This document shows positions 1 to 10,258 of a DNA stretch of 64,000 nt, in pieces. This stretch comes from Datisca glomerata (taxonomy: Eukaryota; Streptophyta; Magnoliopsida; Cucurbitales; Datiscaceae). A program made the position numbers and the translations under genes. Position 1 is the stretch's first letter; every line of letters begins with the position of its first letter. The notes under the pieces were generated by a model. That model was given only the letters and a program-made list of their open reading frames with translations, had not been told where the DNA came from and did not search any database. The stretch is taken from positions 620,001 to 684,000 of the forward strand of contig QANY01012022.1 in the NCBI GenBank assembly GCA_003255025.1, written 5' to 3'.

Positions 1-540
1 TTAAAAAAGTTAGGGGCATTAACCACTGGTTAGATGAGAAGTCAAAGCGTCTATAATCTGGTTATCTTCTCTATAAATATGTAACACCTGAAAATCCATA
101 ATATAAATAAAATGAAGACAATGATTCTATGCCTATCTTATTTTCAGGAACCTTACTAAACTGAATCAATAGAAGATGCATGACAAAATTCGAATCATTT
201 TTTAGCCAAATCCATCACCAACTAAAATTTCAAGTATATTCAATAGCATGAATAACCGTATAAAGGTCGACTTCAAAGGAAAGGATCATATCAACAGGAA
301 CCAAGAAGCAACATTAACATAAGGTTGACAATTCTGCCAAACACCTTCACAAACACCATAACTCGAGACACCCAAGGAAGTACCATCGGAATTAACCTAA
401 AAATATGCTTGTTTCTAGCAGCATAAAAGGCCCAAAACACGGCATGTACTACATCAATCAACAAAAACCAGACCTGAGAGCAAAATCTCAACTCAAAAGC
501 ACACAAAAGAAAGGATCTACTATCCAAGATCGAGATCTAT
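1..540 (-). pseudogene. LINE (L1-like) 3' end with RNase H domain, degenerate, runs off window
   Basis: Read on the minus strand, this is the C-terminal part of a plant non-LTR retrotransposon polyprotein. A tryptophan-rich stretch with ARNKHIF lies at about 400-470 and matches the linker after the reverse transcriptase of plant LINEs. It is followed by a degraded plant-type RNase H domain: VNSDGTSLG (about 400), FEVDLYTVIHAIEY (about 240), KNDSNFV and HIYREDNQIIDALTSH (about 30-70). These carry the usual acidic residues, but the pieces lie in different frames with stops between them, so it is not functional. The normal linker between the tryptophan-rich part and RNase H appears shortened. 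The rest would lie left of the window. The family call is by motif recognition only; a protein search against plant LINE ORF2 would settle it. Confidence 0.7.
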
Positions 541-604
541 TCTTTAAAAGAAGTAAAGACCGATGCCAGGAATAAGAAGCTAGAGAACATGAGAAACAAG
601 CAAA

Positions 605-904
605 AAAACATTGCCCCTTGAAGCAATGTTGAAACTTAAATATTGTCATTTTAATTGACTAAAATGGTATGAAGTGTTAATATATATTTAGTATGAAGTG
701 CTCATATTTATTTAGTCATATTGTTTACAACAATAATTTATCAACTGTACGTATTTATCTATTTTACATTATACATTATAAATTGAATTTAAATATGAAT
801 AGGCTTGAGGTATTTTATGATATTTTATTATTATATTCGTAGTATATTGTTATACTGATATACATTTGTAAATTTTGTAGCTGAATTCTTTAGGCAGTCG
901 ATTA
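605..904. other. AT-rich stretch without coding signal
   Basis: About 300 bases separate the two LINE pieces. The stretch is very AT-rich with runs such as tattatattcgtagtat, and no terminal repeats were recognised. It may be a small insertion into the LINE or simply decayed LINE sequence. Confidence 0.35.
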
Positions 905-1500
905 TGAAGCAGCCTCAAGACCAACATAGAATGGGAAGGAGGAATATGATGATTCAAAATGTTAGGCGACTGAGAGATCATAGACTGGTTACCCATCACT
1001 TGAGTGTAACCCTCTTTACGGGAACCACACCATCATTGAAAAAGCGCCTAGCAATAGAATCATCGATAGGAGAGATGGCAACCTTTTCAATGGGATTACA
1101 TAAATCTGAAATTCTCTCTTTGAACTCCTCATGAAGAACCCATTAGTCCACAATGTAATCTGAAATGTGCGCATTAAGATGGGCAGCCAAAACATCTATA
1201 ATTTCAAGAATATCAACAATAGGCACACCAAACAAATTATCCCTCCAAAAATTTCTATCTCAGTCAATACCAAGCAACCAAACATTTCGTGGTGTAAAAC
1301 ATCAAAGTGAGCTTTTAGCTAAGGCTAGACAAAGAAGCAAATCCATATTCTAATAGCATGTCGATGTAAACTATATAGGCAATGAGCCCCAAGAAAAGAC
1401 AACACAAACCAATCAGAAGTTAACAACTTTCAGGATAAATTTTTACAAAGAGCATTATTGAGAAGATCAATATCTTTCAAACCCATTTCCCTAGAAGAAG
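905..1500 (-). pseudogene. LINE ORF2 fragment, end of the reverse-transcriptase region
   Basis: Minus-strand translation gives RNFWRDNLFGVPIVDIL followed by AHISDYIVD and a tail ending VKRVTLK. This resembles the region after the RT domain of plant LINEs, where RFW.D.WLG.P is a common pattern. At least two stops interrupt it. It is collinear with the RNase H part at 1-540, so both are probably one LINE split by an AT-rich stretch at about 610-900. Upstream of about 1,500 the similarity is lost. Much of the usual zinc-binding linker is missing. Confidence 0.55.
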
Positions 1501-1608
1501 GTCATTGAGATATATTATTATTATGTTTTTTAAACATTCATAGCCTCTTGTGCAAATACAAAACGTAGTTGTTGCGCTTGTACACATTCTCCATGCCATA
1601 CTTCAACG

Positions 1609-1872
1609 ATGCATGATAGAATCATTCTAACTGATGGTCAGTTCTCCAATCGAGCCCCCTGCCTAAGGCAGTGCTACCTCAAGACGATATTTATCCATTG
1701 TGGTGTCCTGATACATATAGAGGCTCTTTATGGAGTCATTAAATCAAATGGCAGGGCACTAGTTAAGGATGATTATCGCAAACCCCAAATCAAGGCAGAT
1801 GATGTGTCTAAATATGGTGCTTACCAGTATGCTTTGGAAGTGTGTCATCCTTTTTTCAAAAAAAAAAAGTAA
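1609..1872 (+). CDS. Unassigned 87-codon open frame
   Basis: An open frame starts at an ATG at 1609 and ends in a poly-A run that encodes a lysine tail. The translation contains KSNGRALVKDDYR and KADDVSKYGAYQYALEV, which look protein-like, but no family was recognised. It lies between the LINE remnant and the promoter-like region of the broken gene at 2242. It could be an exon fragment of a host gene or an open frame by chance. No splice sites were confirmed. Confidence 0.2.
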   Translation: MHDRIILTDGQFSNRAPCLRQCYLKTIFIHCGVLIHIEALYGVIKSNGRALVKDDYRKPQIKADDVSKYGAYQYALEVCHPFFKKKK

Positions 1873-1889
1873 TGATTACCCCAGGTTCT

Positions 1890-2040
1890 TGACGTCATTT
1901 TTCTTATCTCATCAAGCGTCAGTTGTCAGAAGCATCATTTCATCTCCGAGCATGGCAATTTTTGAATGTCCCACTATTTCAAAATTCTGAATTCACTAAA
2001 AAGCCAGCAGCGTTCCACCGCCTAACTCCTTTCATATAAA
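1890..2040 (+). promoter_or_regulatory. Promoter-like region: TGACGTCA palindrome and TATA box
   Basis: TGACGTCA at 1890-1897 is a perfect bZIP/CRE-type palindrome. TATAAA follows at 2035-2040, about 200 bases before an ATG at 2242. The interval between TATA box and ATG is CT-rich, as in many plant 5' leaders, and contains tccctcc and a poly-T run. Transcription would start near 2065-2070. The role is inferred from motif order only. Confidence 0.4.
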
Positions 2041-2241
2041 GGCAACACTTGGTCATTTTATTTCTTTCACGCATTCAAATAGACTCATTTTATATGAACT
2101 TCTTGCTTTCTTCTCTCGACATTTTTTATTTTGTAAATTAACAAAAGAGCTACAAGCTACAATCTCCCTCCACGAGCTCTTTTTTTTTTTGCTCGGCATG
2201 ATCTACTTCCTCGAGCTCCTCTTTTCCTCTCTTTAAAATCC

Positions 2242-2435
2242 ATGGCTTTCGATTCCCAAACTCGTACGAAAAAAAGTAAGCTTGTGTTACCGCAATCAAA
2301 TAAACCATGGGCAGGGTATGGCGCCCATCTTTTCATTAATTGTGCTCTTTTATACTATAGGTTTAGATGTAGATTCCAGCCAGGCCAATTTATTGGAAGC
2401 TGAAGATGTCAGTGAGACATTTTATTCGCCACTAC
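2242..2435 (+). pseudogene. 5' end of an unknown host gene, broken by element 1
   Basis: An ATG at 2242 opens an 11-codon exon (MAFDSQTRTKK) that ends at a canonical donor, GTAAGC, at 2276. An 85-base T-rich intron ends at tactatag (2360). Splicing keeps the frame in phase 1 and exon 2 continues as SLDVDSSQANLLEAEDVSE and on to SPL. Exon 2 is then cut at 2435 by LTR element 1, whose TSD is the last five exon bases. The reading frame resumed after 7763 meets a stop within six codons, so the further gene structure is unclear. No known family was recognised. A TATA box and CT-rich leader lie upstream. The intron length, donor, acceptor and frame agreement support a real gene more than chance. 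Confidence 0.45.
2431..2435. repeat. TSD of element 1, left copy (ACTAC)
   Basis: Five bases directly before the 5' LTR are identical to 7759-7763 directly after the 3' LTR. Confidence 0.9.
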
Positions 2436-2972
2436 TGTATAGGTAAAATTTTATATGACACGTGAAAAAATTTAGACTGAAAACTCCATCGAGTAGAAGA
2501 TAGAGCGAAAATCGTAGGATCAATGAGGCAATTATAAAGAATAGACCAATCAAACGAAAGTACATGGATTATCGACATGACAAACCAAAGAGAAGCTAAT
2601 CAAAGACCATTGGATTGATCAGATAGTCAAAATTTACTTGGTTGTTATTGTTGATAAGCTAGATCTCATAGAATACTTTGTTGATCATATTTTCAGATAG
2701 AATTAGATAAACTGTATTAAATTCTGTGTAACTGATTAAAAGCTTATAAATAAAGGCATATATAACAACATACAAAAAAAGAGCAACACAGAGCTAAGAG
2801 ACGTAGACCTCCACAAATATAAGAGAATATCATAGTTCTTCCTGTGATTTTTCTTCCCTTTTAAGGTTTTTCATGTAAATTATGGTGTTTCTATTCTCTC
2901 ATTCTCTCTTTAAATTATTATCTTTTATTATTCTTTCAGAAAGGATTCCCCACACTGAAAAAATCCATTATA
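2436..2972 (+). repeat. 5' LTR of element 1
   Basis: 537 bp, starts TGTATAGG and ends CCATTATA. It aligns throughout with 7231-7758. A TATA box, TATAAATA, lies at 2745-2752, giving a U3-R-U5 layout with the transcription start expected near 2775. The terminal CA has decayed to TA. Confidence 0.9.
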
Positions 2973-2993
2973 TTTTGGTGCTCTCTTGAGAGA
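2973..2993 (+). promoter_or_regulatory. Primer-binding-site-like sequence of element 1
   Basis: The bases ttttggtgctctcttgagag directly follow the 5' LTR. The equivalent position in element 2 reads ttttggtactttcattgaga. The conserved position and sequence indicate a shared tRNA primer site; the tRNA was not identified. Confidence 0.6.
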
Positions 2994-3024
2994 TGAGAAA
3001 AAACTCAAGATATCCCTCCCTTAA

Positions 3025-3117
3025 ATGCTCAAAACCAAATCAAATGTGCTTCCAACAACGGAAGCAGAAAAAAGAATGGATGCGGAAGTAGAAACAAAAA
3101 TGACTACGGAACTGTAA
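3025..3117 (+). pseudogene. Vestigial gag start (30 codons) in element 1
   Basis: A short open frame begins MLKTKSN. The gag of element 2 begins MLRTRSN at the same distance from its primer site. The frame ends after 30 codons at TAA (3115-3117). It shows that element 1 derives from a gag-encoding ancestor whose coding region was replaced by tandem repeats. It has no expected function, though gag starts can overlap packaging signals in retroelements (inference). Confidence 0.6.
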
Positions 3118-3424
3118 GCAGAGCGAAGAACGATAAATGCACTCATTCGTATTCGATTTGATTTATCTATTTTGTACAATTATTATTTAAAAAATATTAT
3201 TAATACAATTCGTGGAATTGAATAATGCAAATTTAACAACCATCATGAGGGGCTGGCGAAACCCACGAACTGCCACCCGCGGACTGCCGGATGATCGAAG
3301 CTCCGCCTACGATAGCTAGGCCAAGAGCAACTGAAGCAAAAAAAAATAGAGAGGAAGGAGATCAGAAAAGAAATCCATTCGAAGGAAGGATGAGTTACAA
3401 AATATTAGAGCGAATAAGAAAAGT

Positions 3425-3671
3425 TGAGCTCATAAAGCTCATACTAGAATAGCTCAGAAAGCTCAGACCAGAAAAGCTCAGAAAACTCATATCAAAAAAG
3501 CTTCTAAACCTCAGACCAGAAGAACTCATAAATCTCATATGAAAAAAGCTCAGAGAGCTTAGAAAGTTCAGAAAAGCTCATAAAGTTCAGACTAAAAAAG
3601 CTCATAAAGCTCAGATCAGAAGAGCTCAGAAAGTTCAGAAAAGCTCAGAAAGCTCAGATCAGAATGCTCAT
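3425..3671 (+). repeat. Tandem repeat block i: 24-bp unit, about 10 copies
   Basis: The unit agctcagaaagctcagacca plus four more bases repeats about ten times, itself built from two 12-bp halves. Copies differ by point changes and one 28-bp and one 19-bp variant. Confidence 0.75.
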
Positions 3672-3969
3672 AAAATAAAAAAGGCTTCAGAAAAGTTGAA
3701 GTGAGAGCTTCCGAAAAGTTTAAGTCAGAGTTTTAGCACAGAAAAGTTAAAATTCAGATCAGAGAAGTTGCAACTCTTCAGAAAAGAAAAGGTTAGAGTG
3801 TTAGAATTTCACAAACAAACATCTGAAAAGATTTCAGAAAAGAAATTCATTAGAAAAGAAAAAAATGTTAAGGAAAGAATTTCATAGCAAAAGTTCTAGA
3901 GAAGAGAAGAGCAAAGAAGATCACATTCACTAAAGTCAAGAAAGTTGTCACTTCATAACGAGTTACATA

Positions 3970-4740
3970 AATCTACTTTCTGAAGAATTTTACAGAAATC
4001 AATTTGATGGCCGCTCTCGTTGGTGCTATTTAGGAAAGTAAATATACGAATACTTTTTAAATTTAATTTAATTTTTAAACTGTATCAATTTTGATAATAT
4101 TACATAGAAAAAATATATAATTAGAAATATATAGATGTCAAATGCTTGAAGAATTTTGCAGAATTTGATTTGGAGTTCTTGAAAAACAGTTATCACGATT
4201 CTGATTGAGGCTGCTCAAGAAAGCGGAGTATGTAGAACGATCAATTTTGAAAATCAAATTATATTTACTGAAAGCCAACTATATCATAAATCTTACATCA
4301 TCAGAAAGATACAAAATTCTACTTATTGGAGAATTTTACGGAATTCAATTTAGAGATTCTGATCAAAAGTTATGATAATATTTGTTCATATCACTAAAAA
4401 AAGAAAGGTTATTCACATCTTTCAAATTGAATCTTTAGGCTGCTTCATTTAGACAATATTATATGACAAACTATATATTGTTGAAAAGGATATGGATGTA
4501 TACTTCTTGAAGAATTTTGTAGAACTTGATACGAAGCTCTCGAACAAAAGTTATAATAATTTTCATGAAGGTTGCTCGAGAAGATAGATTATGCATAACA
4601 GATAGATTTGAAAATTATACAACGTCAATTGGAAGCTAATTACATGGAGGATTATGTGTCATCGGAAGCATATGAAAATCAAATTTTAGAAGAATCTCAT
4701 AGAATTCGATTTGCAGCTCTCAATCAAAACTTATGAAATG
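3970..4740 (+). repeat. Tandem repeat block ii: diverged units of about 178 bp, 5 copies
   Basis: A conserved core, cttgaagaattttgcagaat followed by ttgatttggagctct, recurs at about 3975, 4147, 4322, 4505 and 4687, that is every 168-182 bases. Intervening sequence is also partly alike (gctgctcaagaaagc, gaaaatcaaattata). The copies are strongly diverged. Confidence 0.6.
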
Positions 4741-4789
4741 ATAACACGCAAGCTGTCAACTCTCTCTCTCTTCTTCGGCAACAGAAATA

Positions 4790-5450
4790 AGGAAGTAAGT
4801 CCTTGGGAGGGGTAATTTATAAGTCCTACTCTCAGAAGCAACTAAGGACATAAGTCCTTGGGAGGGGCAATTTATAAGTCCTACTCTCACAAGGAACTAA
4901 TGGCGTAATTCCTTGGGATGGGTAATTCATAAGTCCTACTCTCATAAGGAACTAAGGGTGTAAGTCCTCGGAAGGAGAAATTTATAAGTCCTACTCTCAT
5001 AAAAAAACTAATGGTGTAAGTCCTTTGGAGGGGTAATTCATAAGTCCTACTCTCAGAGGGAACTAAGGGTGTAAGTCATTGGGAGGGACAATTCATAAGT
5101 CCTACTCTCAGAAGGAACTAAAAGCGTAAGTCTTTTGGAGGGGCAATTCATAAGTCTGACTCTCACAAGGAACTAAGGGTGTAAGTCCTTGGGAGGGGTA
5201 ATTCATAAGTCCTACTCTCATAAGGAACTAAGGGCGTAATTCCTTGGGAGAGGCAATTCATAAGTCATACTCTTAGAAGGAACTAAGGGCCTAAGTCTTT
5301 GGAAGTGGCAATTCATAAATCCTACTCTCAGAAGGAACTAAGGGCATAAGTCCTTAGGAGGGACAATTCATAATTCCTACTCTCAAAAGAATTCAAGGGC
5401 ATGAGTCCTTGAGAGGGGCAACACATAAGTCCTACTCTCAAAAGGAACTG
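4790..5450 (+). repeat. Tandem repeat block iii: 55-bp minisatellite, 12 copies
   Basis: Twelve copies of a unit containing ccttgggaggggcaattcat and aagtcctactctcagaagga follow one another with a period of about 55 bases. The same unit occurs in five copies at 21,640-21,925 inside element 2. Confidence 0.9.
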
Positions 5451-5519
5451 GAACACAAGCCGCGATGGATAAAGGATGAGAACAGATGAAAGAGAATGGA
5501 CAACTCAAAGAAAAAAAAT

Positions 5520-5930
5520 TTTGGAAAGAACTTCAGAGCAGAAAAGAAAAGAAGCTGAGAAAAGAAAGGCTGAGCTGAGTAAACAAAGGTAGAAAAGAAG
5601 AGTTGAGTAAAGAAAGGCAGAAAAGAAGAGTTGAGTACAAAAAAGTTGAGAAAAGAAAGACTGGGTTGAATAAAGAAAGACAAAAAAGAAGAGCTGAGTA
5701 AAGAAAGGCAGAAAAGAAAAGCTGAGTGAAGAAAAGTCAAGAAAAGAAAAGTTGAGTGAAGAAAAGAAAAGTTGAGTGAAGAAAAGCCGAGAAAAGAAAA
5801 GCTGAGAAAGAAAAGGCTGAGCTGAGTAAAGAAAGGAAGAAAATAAGAGTTGAGTAAAAAAAGACAGAAAAGAAGAACTGAGTAAAGAAAGACAGAAAAG
5901 AAGAGATGAGTAAAGGAAGGCATTGGTTTC
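5520..5930 (+). repeat. Tandem repeat block iv: purine-rich gaaaagaaaagctgagt repeat
   Basis: An almost pure purine array built from gaaaagaaaagctgagt and ggcagaaaagaagagctgag variants with an irregular period of 18-25 bases. The 164-codon minus-strand open frame across it (5438-5932) is a by-product of this composition and is not called as a gene. Confidence 0.75.
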
Positions 5931-6109
5931 AACGTTTTAGAAAGGGAAGGCCAGGAGTAAAGGAAAAAGAAGTGAGAAAAGTAAGGAAAAAGTTAAAAGC
6001 AGAAAAAGGAAACCAAAAAGGAGAAATGTAGAAATACGAAATAAAAAGTGCAAAGCGGAGGAAAGGAAAGGAAACAGGAAAAACTCTATCGGCGAATTGG
6101 CAGTAAATC

Positions 6110-6420
6110 AAAATGAGGCCATGGTTTCACAGAATTAGCCTAAGTCCTTGGGTGTATTTACGGACACCGTTCTCAGAAAGAAATCAAAACGGGGTTATGG
6201 TTTCATGGAAGGAGCCTAAGTCCTTTGGAATGTCTGCGAACGTCATTCTCAGAAGGAAATAAAAATGAGGTCATGGTTCTTTATTTGAACCTAATTCCTC
6301 TAAAAAGAAATTGACATTTCAGAATTCCTTCTCTCAAAATAAAGACGGGGCTATGATTCTTTATTTGAACCTAAGTTCTTGAGGAAACATATATATCATA
6401 AGGAAATTAAAGTCTTATCC
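6110..6420 (+). repeat. Tandem repeat block v: 77-79-bp unit, 4 copies
   Basis: The segment catggtttcatggaaggagc followed by ctaagtccttgg starts at about 6114, 6191, 6268 and 6347. Part of the unit (cctaagtccttgg, ctcagaaggaa) is related to the 55-bp unit of block iii. Confidence 0.6.
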
Positions 6421-7230
6421 TCGAGAACATATTTCAGAAAAGAATATAATTATTCTCAAGAGAACTAGGAGCCAAAAGTTTCCTAAGTATTTAAGAACGG
6501 ATTTTGTTGAAAACTTGAAGTACAAGGGAGTTTAATGAAGAACCAAATTTTGCTAAGTCTTTGAATGACATACGACAAAACGAAGTTCAATAGAAAAAAA
6601 ATTACACAAACAGAGTAATTCATGTTGATCAAAGTAGAAGTACAAAGGGAAAATATGGAACAAGAGAAGGAAAAAGAAAACAAGGAAATTGTAGAAATTC
6701 TACCAACAAATGCAGAACATCAAACTTAAACTCATGCGATGCAATTATGAAATGATACATTCACTCATTACTCATCTCAATAAATTATTAACTCATTACT
6801 CATCTCAATAAATTATTATGTTATTATTCTTGTACAACATTCTTATCACATATCTTAATGTATGAGAGAAGGAAAATGAAAAAAGAAAAGAAAATGGGAA
6901 AAATTCTATCAATGAGTTCGTCGTGAAAGGAACAAAAAGACGTAACAGCAAATGAAGAAGAAGTAATCATCATCGACGACAAACTGATAAAAAAATAAAT
7001 TGCTCGACAACTGCAAAGCATTTGTGAACGGGAACAGTAAAATGTAATGGCAGAAAGAAAATGAGAAACCACCACTGACAATGGACAATAGAAATGTTAC
7101 ATGAAAAAACAACGACACATATTTTCAAGAAGCACGTAAGAACATAAATGGACATACATAATGTCAGAACAAGGGAAGATAATCATTACACATCAACGAA
7201 TAAAATTCTGTTGAGTGTAATGGGGGCCAA
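6421..7230. other. 3' untranslated interior of element 1
   Basis: About 800 bases of A-rich sequence between the last tandem block and the 3' LTR. A 29-base direct repeat, containing aactcattactcatctcaat, occurs twice around 6760-6820. No coding signal was seen. The polypurine tract closes the region. Confidence 0.5.
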
Positions 7231-7758
7231 TGTACAGGCAGAATTTTACATTACACGTGGCAAGATCTAGACCAAAGACTCCACCGAGGAGAAGATAGAG
7301 TGAGAACCGTATCATCAATTAGACGATTATGAAGAACAGACCACTCAGATGAAAGTACATGGATTATCGACGTGGTAATCTAAAGAGTAGCTAATCAAGA
7401 CCATTATATTGATCTGACGGTCAAGATTTACTCTGTTGTTATTGTTGATAAGCTAGATCTTAGAGAATATTCTGTTGATCATATTTTCATATAAAATTAG
7501 ATAAACGGTATCAGATTCTGTGTAACTGATTGAAGGCCTATAAATAGTGGCATATTACCAACATACAAATAAAGAACATAGCTAAGAGACACAGACCTCC
7601 ACAAAATACACTAGAATATCATAGTTCTTTCCGTGGTTTTTCTTCCATTTAAGAGTTTTTCACATAAATCATGATGTTTCTATTCTCTCATTTTCTATTT
7701 AAATTATTATCTTTATTTTTCTTTCGTAAATGGTTCTCATACCAAAAAATCCTTTACA
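7231..7758 (+). repeat. 3' LTR of element 1
   Basis: 528 bp, starts TGTACAGG and ends CCTTTACA. The TATA box TATAAATA is at 7539-7546. The polypurine tract, ending gggggccaa, lies directly before it (about 7214-7230). Confidence 0.9.
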
Positions 7759-7763
7759 ACTAC
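7759..7763. repeat. TSD of element 1, right copy (ACTAC)
   Basis: Identical to 2431-2435. A 5-bp duplication is the standard size for plant LTR retrotransposon integration. Confidence 0.9.
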
Positions 7764-8400
7764 TATTATCCTTTTGTTAAGCAACATGCAAGGAGAGTTC
7801 GTTGTTCCCCAGTTTAGTTTGGCAAGTATCAGTGGCCCCTCTAAAGGATGGAAATGACGGGTCAACTATATTATTGGAAAAATTGACTACGCTTTCAAAG
7901 TGAAGGAGGTTGGTATCTAGGATACCATCATTATCAATATTGGCCTGTATATATTTCGTGATCATTTCATGGTGAAAATCTTATTTTTCCTATGCAGAGA
8001 ACATAGACAGTTTAATGTTTCTTGGGGCAAGTTTTCCCCTAACTAGGAAGATGTCTAGCACTATTAAGTCTGTCTAATTTCAATGTCATGAGCACTAGTG
8101 CTGACCATTTTGAGACTCGCGTAGTAGAATAGAACAATTCATAGATAAATGCTTGAATTAAAAACCAAAATTTTTATAATAAATAGTATATGGTAAGATT
8201 ACAGACTTCAAATGGAAAATTACAACACTTAAACAAAATTAATCAAGTAGAGGCTTGCTAAAGGAAATGACCTAAAGACAAATTTCACTGTCCATGATTT
8301 GCTTTGAAGTACATGTATGTCTATACAAGATGTAATTAACCAAATTAAAGAAGCCGTAAATGAAAACTTCAATCTCTACAAAAAAATATTTTCTTTCTCC
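7764..8400. other. Unassigned flank to the right of element 1
   Basis: This should be the continuation of the host sequence broken at 2435. Short protein-like frames exist on plus (GKIDYAFKVKEVG near 7875) but with stops. A splice-acceptor-like tttttcctatgcag ends near 8000. No gene could be built with confidence. Confidence 0.3.
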
Positions 8401-8479
8401 ACTGACTGATCACACACACACGAAGCCAATACTTTTTTCTCTGTGAAGTTCAACCAGCAATTGTTTCTGTTTTCTGAAT

Positions 8480-9015
8480 TAACATACATATATAGAAGGG
8501 GTTACAGTTTCCATTTTTAGAAAATTACCCACCCACACAAGATAGTAGTTCTGTGAATGGGAGCTACCCATTTCTCCCTTTAACAAACTGCCCACATCTG
8601 TACAAGGGCAATGCATGAGTAGTTAAGAGACAAACAGTTTTTATCATTCAACTTGCTAATAAAGGACAAAACAAACATGTGGCAAAAAGTTAGAGCTCAT
8701 CTGAACCGGACCAGACCAAACAAGACCATACCTAATTGAATGGGGCCGTGTAAAACTGAGACGGCTTGACGACAACACCGTGGAGTGTGCGCACGTGTGA
8801 GTCACCTTTGTGCCATCTAAGTCCTCGCTCTCCTAAAAAAATGTAGGGTGCCTCTTGAGGCCATGACCCAAGGCCCAATGTTGGGACTTAAAAGTCACAC
8901 TCTCAGACTTCGCCTAAGCAATGTGGGAGTTTAGCTTCTTAACTATCCAGCATTTTCCTATCATTTTTCATTCACACACTTAGCTTTAGTTTTAAAGCTC
9001 CAATAATCCCTAACA
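8480..9015 (-). repeat. Copia LTR (family X), 3' LTR of the minus-strand copia remnant
   Basis: On the minus strand an LTR begins TGTTAGGGATTATTGGAGC at 9015, immediately downstream of RNase H-like coding remains. It continues leftward to about 8480; the exact end was not found. The portion 8500-8760 matches 46,650-46,915, including gttagagctcat and tttgttgtgtcc-like stretches, showing a repeat family present twice in the window. Confidence 0.6.
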
Positions 9016-9389
9016 TAAATGAATGATACTCTATGACGACAATGACATTAAGAGAAAGAAGCATATGTGTTTTGCATCAACACAAATATCTCTTAGACTT
9101 GAACCTACTTTAGTGAAAATTTATCAAATTTACTTTAAAGAAGAGTGAAATAACATTCTTGAATTATCTTTCCTATGACATAACTCCACCACCTAGTGTA
9201 AAAGCATATCCACTAGTGGATTTAGTTCTTAAACTATCAGATATCCGATTAGCATTGCTAAATCCCTCCAACACAAGTGGGTACATCGTATAACATCCTT
9301 ATCAATGCACCTGTATAGTACCCTTTTCCTCCAACACTTGTGTAATTCATTATATACGCTATAAATTATTTTTTAGTACTCCAACTGAG

Positions 9390-9740
9390 ATACTTCAACT
9401 CTTTCATTCTTCCTCAACTTATAGTTTGAGTCGAATGGAGTCACGGTTGATTTGAATTAAAATTGGCCAAACTTCTTTAAGATCATCTCTACATAATGAG
9501 ATTGTGTAAAGATATATTCATCAGAAGATCACTTCACTTGAATTTCAAGAATGACATCTGCTAAACCTAAGTCTTTCATGTCAAAGTTAAAACTCAACAT
9601 CTTCTTCGTAGAAGATATAATATCCTTATTTGTTCCCACTATGAGTATGTAATATACATATAAGCATACTATGACAAACATATCCCTAGTACCTTTAATA
9701 TAGACACATTTGTCACACTCATTTATCTTTAAAGCATTCA
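9390..9740 (-). repeat. Direct duplication within copia RT, downstream copy
   Basis: Matches 9917-10,258 in direct orientation at an offset of about 520 bases. Shared stretches include tcattcttcctcaacttata and cctacataatgagattgtgt-like sequence. Confidence 0.75.
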
Positions 9741-9916
9741 TATACTACCCGTATAGTACTCGTATCCATAGTCGATGATGTACTTTAAGTTCCTTAGTAC
9801 TCCTATTAATGCATCCAAGTGATCATGTCCAGAACTACTCGTATATCTTGCAAGCCTTCTTGCTGAATAGGCTATACCAGACCTTATGCAATTGATGATA
9901 TTCACTACCAATTATT

Positions 9917-10258
9917 TGTGAGTACTTCAACTCCTTCATTCTTCCTCAACTTATAGTTTGAGTAGAATGAAATTACAGCTATTTTGAATTCAAATTGGCC
10001 GAACTTATTTAAGATCATCTCTACATAATGAGATTGTGTAAAGATATATTCATCAGAAGTTCATTTCACTTGAATTTTGAGAATGACATTTGCTAGACTT
10101 AAGTCTTTCATGTCAAAGTTAGAAATCAACATCTTCTTGGTAGAAGATATTATAGCATTATTTGTTCCCATTATGAGCATATCATCTACATATAAGCATA
10201 CTATGACAAATATATCACTAGTACCTTTAATGTGTCTCTTTAAAGCATTTGATAACAT
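9917..10258 (-). repeat. Direct duplication within copia RT, upstream copy
   Basis: Upstream partner of 9390-9740. This copy keeps the intact YVDD box. It lacks the INECDKCVY segment seen in the other copy. Confidence 0.75.

Larger units (their letters stand above)
2436..7758 (+). mobile_element. Element 1: non-autonomous Tat-like LTR retrotransposon (LARD-type)
   Basis: Two directly repeated LTRs (2436-2972 and 7231-7758) flank a 4.3-kb interior with no pol domain. Both LTRs end in imperfect TG...TA/CA termini, and the 5-bp sequence ACTAC occurs immediately outside both ends (2431-2435 and 7759-7763), a perfect target-site duplication. A primer-site-like sequence follows the 5' LTR, and a G-rich polypurine tract precedes the 3' LTR. 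The interior holds a 30-codon gag vestige and five blocks of tandem repeats. LTR ends, leader, gag start, polypurine tract and the 55-bp repeat all resemble element 2 (15,417-25,614), so this is probably a non-autonomous derivative mobilised by a relative of element 2. The orientation is plus from PBS and PPT. Confidence 0.9.

Noticed and set aside
2316..2360. 45-base intron with donor gtatgg for the gene at 2242
   Set aside because: Too short for a plant intron, and it puts exon 2 into a frame that stops early. The donor at 2276 gives an 85-base intron and a better frame.
3425..5930. CRISPR-like array
   Set aside because: Repeats are contiguous without unique spacers, and the context is a plant LTR element.
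5438..5932. 164-codon minus-strand open frame rich in F, L and S
   Set aside because: It is the translation of the purine-rich tandem array of element 1; the composition explains the lack of stops and the apparent membrane-like sequence.
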